Assembly: GCF_902459465.1 (NCBI RefSeq)
Contig: NC_047065.1
Span: 15,477,634-15,541,633 of the forward strand
From: Asterias rubens
Taxonomy: Eukaryota; Echinodermata; Asteroidea; Forcipulatida; Asteriidae
Length of the DNA stretch: 64,000 bases
Direction: 5' to 3'
In this document: positions 9,700 to 19,143 of the stretch, piece by piece
Numbering within the stretch: the first letter of the stretch is position 1
Layout of the letters: each line of letters opens with the position of its first letter
The notes under the pieces: model-generated
The model's input: the letters and a program-made list of their open reading frames with translations, nothing else
Told to the model about the DNA's origin: nothing
Databases searched by the model: none
Translations under genes and position numbers: made by a program

Positions 9700-11980
9700 A
9701 TTTCCACCATGCAAAGTTTTAAATCCTACTAACCTAGCAACATTTCTACCATTTACGACGTGTGCAAAAATGACAGAAAACTGTCTGTATCCTGCCACCA
9801 CTTTTTCACTATTTTTTACAAAAGAAAAAGGAAAATCTCATTTAATTAAGTTATTATTCCATAACTAATGAAAAAGTGGTGGCAGGATCATTACATAATA
9901 AAAAATTGTCGAATGCAACTTGCAAATGCAAGGCCTCAGCAAAAAAAGTTAAGACATTAATTAAGTCTTTGAGTTTTGAAATTGAATTGATTTATTTTCA
10001 TTCAATTTGATTTTGAATTTGAATTTGATCCTAAATTTTGCAAAAAAAGAACTCATGTTTTCTTACCACCAAAAGCAAAGGGATATTCTTTTGGTGAACC
10101 ATACAGCAGGTGAGAGAAACTATTTTTAAAAGGTTTCTTTGAATTGTTCATGTTATTTTTTGTTGTGTTGTACTCGTATTTCCTTTTGACGGCCAATATC
10201 GTTACTGCACTGGTAAAGGGAATAAAGCTATATGATGTTTGGAACATGTCAACTCGGTAAATTTATTTATAAAAACGATAGTTCTTGAAATCATTTACAA
10301 ATCACACTTACTGCATTTACATTTATTCTACTTACATGGACTCTTTTTCTACTCAATAAAGCGAAACATCTTGGGTATAACAGCAGAGTCGACTACAAAA
10401 TCTTACATTTTTCCCCCGACATGAAAATGAATGACCCGAAAATGTCAACTCTACTTTTGGTGCAATTCCCTCTTCAACAGCGGAAACAAACGACTGATGT
10501 TCCAGGCGTGGCGGAACCTGACTATTTTTATTAAAATGTTTGCTCAACGGCTGTTTCATGCCTATTCTTAGCACGTAAATTTATTTTACTTTTGCCGCCC
10601 CGCCCCTCTTATATCTCCTCACATTCAAATAGTGCATCTGAGTGTGGTCAAACAAATTGAAGTTACATTCTCCCTTATCTGTATAAGCATAGACAAAGGT
10701 GTTTCCCCTCTTCAAAGCCTCTGTGGGTAAAAATATTGAACAATGTCAAAATATAAGAAGGTGCTCTATTTTTGTAAAGTTTCTACTCCCTCCACTTCAG
10801 CCCAAGAACCCCACCCCTCCACAACCAAGACCCTTCTCTGAAATATGAGATCACAAAAATAATAAACTTTAAGAATTTTACAACCAGGACCATTTCCCCT
10901 GATGATGTAAAATAAATACACCACCAGCAAACAAATATGTTTGGACTTTGCATTTCGAACTGCTATTTGCGCAAACATATTGAACTATTTTTGGGAAAAA
11001 GGAGTATCTAGTTGGTTCAGTAAATTAATAACTGCATACATCAATGTAGGCATGTCTTGCACTTCTTCGAAATTGCTTTTCTTCTAGAAGAATTTGTGAA
11101 GAAGAAAGCCCCGCCCTAAATGTCTTCTTTGCCCACCTTCCCCCAATGAACAGACATGCAACTTGCTTACTGCCCCGAAAGGAAAAAGAGGAAATCAGCT
11201 AATTAAGTGAAGAGACCAGTAGCATGCCTGATTGGAAATGTCTTGTTCCCCACATGCCCAACCCAATAGTCAAAACGTTATCAATAACTTAGGCATGATC
11301 AAATTGTCTCATTAAAAACTGATGTTTTTTTTCCTATAAACTTTCTGTTTTTATTACTGCATAAACTTTCAGATACACAATTTACAATAGATAGTTTCAA
11401 CATACCTAAAAAGGGAAGTCTTTACAATAAAATGAGTTTATCATAAATAAAATATTGCTTTCATACGGAAGCTCGTTATCAAAATACGTAGACCTTTCTC
11501 AAATGTGACTATCTTTGTTCCTTTCTCTTTTGTTACTCCTACTAGTCAGACGAGGCAACTACATGCAACTTGGAGGCAACCAACTGCAGTGCATGCTACA
11601 GGATCACTTTGGTCATATTTTTTTTGAGTCATTTATCAAACATTGTGTTCTGATCCACAAGAAATGAACGTTGAAATGTGAATGGCCTTTCTGCTTTAAC
11701 GTTGCCAGTAAATTACCTTGTGTGACATGGGCCTTTATGTTTTTTATGGGATTTTCTGCATATTATTCAATGAATATCACTTATGAATGCCGCAATTGAT
11801 TAATGGTTTTGTTGGGTGTTCGAATTTTGACAGATGAATTTTTTTCAGTTCTTCAGACAGATATATTTCTCAGGGCATGTAGTACTCTAATGCTGTTTAT
11901 ACAATCATAGAAAATATGAAATGGCAAGAGTACATCCTATCACTACGCCAGTGTGACACCACATCAACCAAACCCTGATA
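9700..11980. other. Non-coding stretch upstream of EXOC2
   Basis: Low-complexity AT-rich DNA and an inverted pair CTGCCACCACTTTTTCA / TGAAAAAGTGGTGGCAGG (9795-9887). No exon other than the possible leader at 10407-10565. Confidence 0.4.
10407..10565 (-). other. Possible 5' untranslated exon / promoter side of EXOC2
   Basis: A locally GC-richer, apparently non-repetitive stretch ends on the minus strand in a good donor (GTAAGA at 10406-10401). A weak acceptor (CTAGTCCTAG) lies ~25 nt upstream of the EXOC2 ATG. Together they suggest a leader exon, but nothing coding supports this and the 5' boundary is arbitrary. Confidence 0.25.
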
Positions 11981-12380
11981 AGTTTAAAGACACTAGACAC
12001 TATTGGTAGTTGTCAAAGACTAGTCTTCACAGTTGGTGTATCTCAACACATGCATAAAATAACAAACCTGTGAAAATTTGAGCTCAATCGGTCATCGAAG
12101 TTGCGAGATATTATTGAAAGAAAAAACACCCATGTCGCACCATGGTCACACAAAGTTGTGTGCTTTCAGATGCTTGATTTCAATCTCAAATTCTAAATCT
12201 AGGGTCTCGAAATCAAATTCGTGGTAAATTGCTTCTTTCTCGGAAACTACATCACTTCAGAAGGAGCCGTTTCTCACAATGTTTTATACTATCAACCTCT
12301 GCTCATTACTCGTAATCAAGAAAGGTTTTATGCTAATAATTATTTTGAGTATTAATTACCAATAGTGTCCACTGCCTTTA
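11981..12380. mobile_element. TTAA MITE, AGGCAGTGGACAC family
   Basis: Full-length copy: TTTAAAGACACTAGACACTA ... CCAATAGTGTCCACTGCCTTTAA. Confidence 0.85.
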
Positions 12381-12526
12381 ATGAAAGTAAGTAAACATGT
12401 AATCGGTATAGTTCTGATACAATAACAATGACCCAATCACAGTTCGGGTGCTCCACTACACGAGGGTTATACCCCCCTCTGGATGTTACCTCCATTTGTA
12501 CCATATTACATTCTTTATAGGAACAC

Positions 12527-12890
12527 TTTGCCTTGGATCGAACGAGTGGGTCTTGGAAAAGCGTCTGTAACCGTTTGTTATACGATGCATATGATTAGAA
12601 AGATATTTTAAAAGTAGAATATAATGATCCACACAAGTATCACTCGAAGTTGCGTGGTTTTCCTTTTACCTCGTCAACTTACACGGCCAGCCATTTATGG
12701 GAGTCAATTTTTGACTCCCATAAATGGCCGACCGTGTTAGTTCACAAAGTAAAAGGAAAAACCACGCAATTTCGAGGCAAATTTGTGTGGATCATTGTAT
12801 TCTACTCTAAAAACATCTTTCTAACCATGCATTTTATAACAAACGGTTACAAACACTTTTCAAAGAACAACTCGACGGATCCAAGGCAAC
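12527..12890. mobile_element. Foldback element with CCTTGGATC ends
   Basis: Arms pair throughout: CCTTGGATCGAACGAG with CTCGACGGATCCAAGG, and TTTATGGGAGTCAA with TTGACTCCCATAAA at the centre (~12710). A second copy at 14460-15195 is interrupted by a MITE; this one gives the uninterrupted site. Confidence 0.85.
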
Positions 12891-12899
12891 AGATTTCTT

Positions 12900-13185
12900 T
12901 AACAATTGTAACTGTTCTTCAAAGAACTCACTTCGCCGCAGTTAACAATTTTTACGAGAAGTCCCCTCGATCTACTAAAAGCAAAAGTAGTAGTCTCGGC
13001 CCATTTTGTACCTTCTGTCAGGTAGTAGTTTATAAGCAGGCAGGACACTTCTTTTCAGAACTGAAAAGTTGCCTGAATTCCAAAAATCTACTCTGCGGTA
13101 GTAGAATGCAAAGCAAGACAAGTTCTAAAAAGAACACAATCTTCCTAGAAAGTAGATACACACATGGTGTTACCACAAACCAAAT
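12900..13185. repeat. Dispersed repeat ending TGTTACCACA
   Basis: Related to 34555-34745 (opposite orientation) and 46070-46170: shares GCGGTAACACCATGTGT, GTAGATTT and TTCTACCGC blocks. Non-coding despite a chance open frame of ~190 codons across it and the adjacent foldback. Confidence 0.6.
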
Positions 13186-13901
13186 ATATACTTATACCTC
13201 AGCTTGCAATGTCTCAAATCCATAAAATTTTCAACTGTATTTTTTCTTAACTTTAGCAGAGCAGGCGACTAAAGATTCTTGAAAATATTACTTTTTAAAA
13301 CTATTTATCATGTTTGTTATGAGGGTTTTTTACATTTGAAAATTTCCTTAATAATTACAATCCCCTAACATTAAAAAGGTTCAGTTATTTTTTGTACAAT
13401 AAAAAAACAATTAAGCTGGTTTTATGATTATGAAATCTGGTGAAAATGGTTCATTTCATGCAGTGATTTGAAAAAAACTATAGTTTTTTGATTTCTTAAA
13501 ACACACTAAATATTACATTCTTCTGAAAAGTTTAAATTACAGTGACTTGAAAACTATTCACACTATATAGGAAAATTCTAATATTTCAATGTAAAAAAAA
13601 TTCAGCATTTTAGTGGTTAGAATGGCCCTGGTAATTGCCTTGGTGCCCTTGAATCATTCCAGTAGAAATTTACGATTTCCTCCTAGGGTGTCCGTTACCA
13701 AAAAGAAAATGCCTAGGTGCCCTTGCACTTCCCAAAACAAAGCATACAGGCCTGCAGACAGCAAACTATGAGCTCGGGAACGATTCAATTGAGCAGGGCG
13801 GAATCCTGAAAGTTGTGGCACAAATTTTCTAGGTCGAGGTCAAGAATTCCAAAAAGGTTAAGACATATGTACGTTGTACCTCCTTTGACACCAAGAGGTA
13901 G

Positions 13902-14030
13902 TTACAATGGCTGATAAATATAAAAAAGGACAGCTAGGATAATTAAAACAAACAGGAGGAAGACGTATGGCGACATGCGATCCTCGTCCTCATCAGCACT
14001 GGGTTTTGGAATGTCTTTGACTTCTGAAGC
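13902..14030 (-). CDS. Chromodomain gene exon 3: acidic segment and transmembrane tail anchor
   Basis: Acceptor CTTTTTACAG, stop TAA at 13904-13902; 42 residues starting ASEVKDIPKPSADEDED and ending in a ~19-residue hydrophobic helix then QPL. No other frame gives a sensible C-terminus. Confidence 0.78.
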   Translation of the reverse strand, partial: ASEVKDIPKPSADEDEDRMSPYVFLLFVLIILAVLFYIYQPL

Positions 14031-17000
14031 CTGTAAAAAGATGGAAATTGCAATACAAATTAAATATTATTATCATCGACCGGCTATTAGCGACTGGTTT
14101 AAATCCCGTCAGGCAAATCAGTTGTAAGACAAAAGATAGAGATTGCAGGACCACCTAGTTTTCAGCAATGTTTTAGCTAGGATAAGGGTGTCCAAATTTG
14201 TTGACAACTAGGTGTCCAAAATGTTCAGAAAATGGCTGCTATCATAAAAAATGGCTAAGAAAACAGGGTATCCAAATTAAAAACATGATGTCCAAGAGAC
14301 ACCCCTTCGAACAGAATGGGAAAGAAGACGCTTGAGTGTGCTGCTTTGACCCTTGGGGGTGGGGGGGGGTCACCATTTACACAAGAAAACAAATAAACAA
14401 TTAAGGTGTCAATATGATCAAATATCACTCACAAATACATGTTGCATGAAAGGGTTAAAGGGACATGTTGCCTTTGATTGGGCCAGTTGGTCTAGGACAA
14501 GGGTTTGAAACTGTTTGTTATGAAATGCATAATAGTTAGAAAGATGTTTTAAAGGCAGTGGACACTACTGGTCGATACTCACAATAATTGTTAGCAACAA
14601 AAAATTACTTGGTAACAAGTAATGGAGAGCTGTTGATAGTATAAAGCATTGTGACAAACGGCTCCCTCTGAGGTAACGTCGTTTTCGAGAAAGAAGTAAT
14701 TTTCCAAGAATTTGATTTTGAGATCTCAGAATTGATTTTGTGGTCTGGAAATCAAGCATCTGAAAGGGTGTTTTTTTTTCCACTGTTATCTTGCAACTTC
14801 GCCGACCAATTGAGCTCAAATTTTCACAGGTTTGTTATTTTATGCATATGTTGAGATACACCTGGTGAGAAGACTGGCTTATGACAATTACCATAATACA
14901 AATAGTGTCCATTGTCTTTAAAAGTAGAATATAACAATCACACAAATGATATGTCTTGAAATATCATGGTTCTCCATTTTGAGAACTTACACGGTCATGG
15001 TGAAAAAAACTTGACTCCACAAAATGTGTTAGGACACAAAGTATAAAGAAAACGGTGCAATTTTGAGGCATTTTTGAGTGGACCATGTTTTATAAACATT
15101 CTACTTTCAAACCATCTTTCCAACCATACACATATGATTCATAACAAACACTTTACATAGACTAACTCGACTGATCCGAGGTAACGTGTTCTTTTCATAA
15201 GCAAACATTATGTTGGACAAATAAAAATTGCCCGTCTAGAGTGACACTTGAACCTTTGACCTCCCGCTCAGCGAGCCGGCACTCTACCGACTGAGCTATC
15301 TCAACCTATATTGGTGGTCTCCCTAATTGTCAATATATTTTGGTATTTTTGTCTTTGCATACATTAAGCAGAGCCATGAAATTGGGCCAAGATCTTTTAC
15401 GTACATTTGTCTTTGACACCGTCACTCTGGATGATGTCGTCCCCATCGACTTCCTGCCTGTAGTTACCCTGAGTGTTGCTCCTGGTGTGACGATGGTCGT
15501 CACGCCAGACCTGACGTCCGTACTGATTCCCTCCCGCAAGGACCTCCTGGAGAGAGCCCCGTCTCCTCCCCCATTCCTGATAATCTTCACGTCGGGCGTG
15601 GCTAGGCTCCTTCCGAGAGAGACGCTGTTGGAGACATGTTTTATTTCAGTTTTTGTCTGTGTTTTGTACAAGTTTTTTGTGGCCCGCTCCTCCTTAGCGT
15701 TGAAATCTTGGAGTAACTCTTTGCAACCTCTCAGATGTTTGACCGGCTCCCAAGTGTCTTCCTCCGGACCAAAGGTCTTCCATCGAACTTTGTACAGTGT
15801 CTTTCCTCTAGACTTCTTGGAAGCCAGAATTTTCTCCACCTAAAGTAAAAAAACACACAAAACATAATGAAATGTCAACAGATTTACATTAACTCACACA
15901 GTTTGAAGACAAGGATGGTAGAAAGCTTCCCTTAAATTATAACATGCTGAGGTGCTGTAGATTTTGAGAAATTAGTAGTAAAACAAGTCACAATCAATCT
16001 CAGTGAGATGAAAAGTATTTTAGCATGTAAAAACGTACTAATTAACCAGTCAAAAATACCATAACTGGTTAAGGCCAAGTAAAAAAAGAACCATGTTTAG
16101 CTTCCCCGCCCGCTTCCGATTTTAGAGGCCCCTCCGTTTTTTGTTTTTTTGTTTTTTTTTATGAAAAAAAGGATGTAATTTAACGGTCTCATCAAGAAAA
16201 TACTTTACTTTAAAAATGTGTCGGGCAGTCATTGAAAAAAAGGGTCCTCTTCCTTCCTTTTTTGTTAAAGGCAGTGGACAATATTGGTAATTACTCAAAA
16301 TAATTATTATCATAAAACCTTTCTTGGTGACGAGTAATGGGGAGAGGTTGATGGTATAAAACATTGTGAGCAACGGCTCCCTCTGAAGTGCCATAGTTTT
16401 GGAGAAAGAAGTAATTTTCCACGAATTTGATTTCAAGACCTGAGATTTAGAACTTGAGGTCTCGAAATCAACCATCTAACTAAGTGCACAAAACTTTGTG
16501 TGACAAGGTTTTTTTCTTTCATTATTATCTCGCAAGTGCGATGACCGATTGAGCTCAAATTTTCACAGGTTTGTTATTTTATGTATATGTTGATAGGCCT
16601 ATACACCAACTGTGAAAGCTAGTCTTTGACAATTACCAACAGTGTCCACTGCCTTTAAATCTTGAAAAAAAAAAAAAAAAAAAGCCCCTCCTCCTTTCTT
16701 TTTTTACATGGCCTAAAACGTTTTGAAATGCTAAAACAATGGAGGAAGAAAATTCTAATTTTCTTTCTAAAATCATTGTTTTACTCATTTTACAAAAACT
16801 CCAGCATCTCTTACTCTAGTCTTAGTCTTGTCTTAGGGAAGCTTTCTACTAACTAGTATTAGTATCAGTGCACGCAGACTAACATTATCTTCAAACTGTT
16901 TAATAAGACCTAGTTTAAGGCAGTGGACACTAAATCGGGAGTAATAACTCACAATAATTGTTAGCATAAAAACTAAACTGTTAACAAGCAATTGATAGTA

Positions 17001-17194
17001 TAAAACGGAGACGATAGTGGAACGAAACCGAAATAGTTCTAGGACTCCCGAGTCCCAACCGGGATGAGACTCGAGAGAGAGAGAGGGGGCTTGATTGAAT
17101 GATAGATCTACATACAGTAAACAGTACCTCTATTTTGAAACAAAATCAACTGAAACTGAAATCACCAACAACAAACCTCAAAAACTTCTGTCAT
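13902..17194 (-). CDS. Tail-anchored chromodomain protein (complete, three exons)
   Basis: Exons in transcript order: 17194-17177, 15839-15405, 14030-13902 (stop TAA), all phase 0; 582 nt, 193 residues. Residues 1-50 form a chromodomain: MTEVFEVEKILASKKSRGKT, then LYKVRWKTFGPEEDTWEPVK and CKELLQDF. The methyl-lysine aromatic cage is present as F5, W26, F29, closest by eye to M-phase phosphoprotein 8 and HP1/CDY. Residues ~55-150 are Ser/Thr/Arg/Lys-rich and probably disordered. The last exon adds an acidic stretch (DEDED, 164-168) and one hydrophobic helix (~172-190, PYVFLLFVLIILAVLFYIY) three residues from the end: a tail anchor. Predicted topology puts the chromodomain in cytosol or nucleoplasm. 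I know no named chromodomain family with a membrane anchor; an inner-nuclear-membrane chromatin tether is inference. Gypsy-type integrase chromodomains are an alternative origin. Confidence 0.75.
14460..15195. mobile_element. Foldback element split by a MITE
   Basis: Left part 14460-14548 and right part 14926-15195 match the element at 12527-12890 (TTTGTTATGAAATGCATAA, AGTAGAATATAA, AACAAACACTTTACA). A TTAA MITE occupies the gap. Confidence 0.8.
14549..14925. mobile_element. TTAA MITE nested in foldback element
   Basis: Filled site reads GATGTTTTAA-AGGCAGTGG ... ATTGTCT-TTAAAAGTAG; the uninterrupted relative at ~12600 reads GATATTTTAAAAGTAG. The insertion therefore duplicated TTAA. Confidence 0.85.
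15225..15310 (-). mobile_element. tRNA-like SINE head
   Basis: Minus strand GAGATAGCTCAGTCGGTAGA (A box) and AAAGGTTCAAGTG (degenerate B box), same family as 32815-33060 and 60470-60745. Lies just downstream of the donor of chromodomain exon 2. Confidence 0.7.
15405..15839 (-). CDS. Chromodomain gene exon 2
   Basis: Acceptor TTTACTTTAG before 15839; 435 nt, phase 0 at both ends. Contains most of the chromodomain and the basic Ser/Thr-rich linker. I chose donor GTACGT (15404-15399) because it alone keeps the tail-anchor exon in frame. Downstream the open frame runs into a dispersed repeat (GGCCCAATTTCATGGCTCTG), so that extension is not gene sequence. Confidence 0.8.
16266..16658. mobile_element. 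TTAA MITE, AGGCAGTGGACAC family, in chromodomain intron 1
   Basis: Full-length: TTAAAGGCAGTGGACAATAT ... ACAGTGTCCACTGCCTTTAA, with the internal hairpin GATTTCAAGACCTGAG / CTTGAGGTCTCGAAATC. Confidence 0.85.
16914..17006. mobile_element. Truncated TTAA MITE
   Basis: Begins TTTAAGGCAGTGGACACTAA and breaks off after TTGATAGTATAAAACGGA. Confidence 0.7.
17177..17194 (-). CDS. Chromodomain gene exon 1 (18 coding nt)
   Basis: Encodes MTEVFE with ATG at 17194-17192 (context CGGAA-ATG-A), then donor GTTTGT, a weaker but valid GT site. The six residues complete the canonical chromodomain start (VFEVEKIL) when spliced in phase 0 to the next exon, and supply cage residue F5. That fit is the reason for choosing this start. 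Confidence 0.72.
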
Positions 17195-19073
17195 TTCCGT
17201 GGTTGTCTTCAAATATTATTTAGGACGAGCACGTCTTTTAGGCTGGAATACGACTGATGACCCGTCCGTACCGCGGGAAGTTTTTGACCACTCTAATCTA
17301 AGCTGGTTGCCGGCCGTGACCCATTTTATTGTTGATAAAATAAACCGTGTGAAAACGTGCGTACCAGGGAGAACGTGATCAGAAGAGGGCGCCCTACAAG
17401 TTTCAAGGTTGTCTTACTCCGAGTAAACTTTGATGGCCGGGACTGCAGCAGTGCCTTAAACAACTTCCCCCACTCATGTTTTTCGATAATTTAGGATCGG
17501 ATTTGAATCACTTATTTTACCGTATGCAACCGTACAGAAAATGTTGTTGGTTTTATATTTTCCATAGCTTGGTGATTGAGTTTCTTAACTACCCGAACAG
17601 AGAGCCAGCCTAAAAAGTAAACAGTGCAAAGTTGAACAAATTTGAGAATACTGACAGGCTTAAAGGCAGTGGACACTATTGGTAATTACTAAAAATAATT
17701 ATTAGCATAAACCCTTAATATTGGTAACAAGTAATGCGGGGAGCTTTTGATAGTATATTGTGAGAAACGGCTCCCTCTGAAGTGTAACGAGAGAGAATTT
17801 ATTTTACCACGAATTTGAATGCAAATCTTCCCGCAGGTCTTTGACAATTACCAATAGTGTCCAGTGTCTTTAAGGGAGGTTTTGGCCCGCACCCAGAAGG
17901 TATTATTATCATCATTATACAGTGTGGTTGATCCCCCAAAAGTCCCGGCTCCGCCAAACAAGCTTAGGCTTTGTTTCGGCTAGCCGGCATAATTTACAAT
18001 TTAAGTAGGGTGAAACTCACAATACACACCGTCTTGACAACAAAACAAAATAACTAAACAAACAAAAGCACAATGAACTTGTGAAGAAGGCCTTCAAGAT
18101 GGTGTACAGAGTGTAAATTAATTTTCTGTTAGTAATGTAGACATTAATTTTGGTTCGGTCTGAATTGTTTATTCCGGTGTGGGGACTATTTTACGAGGAA
18201 ATGAAAAATCGGATTTTCTGCAAGCAGAAATTGAATTTATGAATGGATAGGCCTATCAATACCACACCAGATTTTTGAGGAAATGGATTGTCCACTTTTG
18301 GTCCTCAAAATGCGATACCCTATGCAGTTTATGGTGACTGCATAAAAAAAACCAAGATTAATTTGAAATGTATTGCGTCCATAGAGCTATTATTATGTAT
18401 AGCTCTATGATTGCGTCATAATTCCCACCTCCTTGCCCACCACCCCCCCCCCCCCCCAACTAGACTTGATTCAAGTCCCATTCTCGTGTGACAGGTCCCT
18501 AAGCATATAATTCAATTTTTTTTTTGCAAACAAAACCGACCCCAATGTATGTTACAACGTAGAACGTAAATTCAAATGAACATTCAGTGCTTTCTTTTTT
18601 AAAATTAATTGGTTATTAAAAAATGTATTTCTATCATCAAAAAAATAAGTGGTTTTTACCCCAAAAATGACAAATGAACTAGTCTTCTTTTTGGGTGAGC
18701 ATGCGTTTGATTGGTCAAAACGTATCACGTATCAATGTTACAGTATTCATAACTGAATACATTTACATACCAGGCGACTGCGACATGGTCAAGTCCCTGT
18801 CCCGCATGCGGAACAGGGTTTGGAATGCAGCGCATCACGAAACAGTATTTTCCTGGGGATGACACGGGATTGGGACTTGAGTCAAGTCTACCTACCCCTC
18901 CACCTATCTCTGTGCGAGAGAGTGCGCCACGCGATCACAAATTGAATTTCACGCACACGCGTAAGGTTTATTCCAAATTTCTTGTAGTTATTGGATGAAG
19001 AAGATGCATGCTGCTTTTCTAAATTTTGTTGTGGTAGTTTCTTATTCTAGTATGTGCTTATCGTAGGCCTTTT
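17195..19073. promoter_or_regulatory. Divergent intergenic region between chromodomain and TSP1 genes
   Basis: 1.9 kb separates two start codons on opposite strands. It includes GC-richer DNA near 17220-17460 and 18890-18965, an internally deleted MITE, and unassigned sequence. No TATA or initiator can be claimed with confidence. Confidence 0.4.
17660..17873. mobile_element. Internally deleted TTAA MITE
   Basis: Both ends present (TTAAAGGCAGTGGACACTAT; CCAATAGTGTCCAGTGTCTTTAA) but only ~215 bp long. Confidence 0.8.
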
Positions 19074-19143
19074 ATGGATATGGACTGCATTCTAGCATTT
19101 CTGTTCTTCGTGGTTGCTCTGCCCTCTGGAGTATATGCACAAG
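19074..19143 (+). CDS. TSP1-protein exon 1: signal peptide
   Basis: ATG at 19074 (a second in-frame ATG at 19080). Encodes a classic signal peptide with hydrophobic core ILAFLFFVVALPSG and likely cleavage after VYA. Donor GTAAGG at 19144, phase 1. Confidence 0.85.

Noticed and set aside
12650..13225. 191-codon plus-strand gene
   Set aside because: The frame spans half of a foldback element and a second dispersed repeat; no domain, no splice logic.
15330..15404. Extension of chromodomain exon 2 to the in-frame stop near 15333
   Set aside because: The added residues come from a dispersed repeat (GGCCCAATTTCATGGCTC), and a donor just before it keeps frame with the tail-anchor exon.
15340..15843. 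167-codon plus-strand gene
   Set aside because: Exact antisense shadow of the chromodomain exon.
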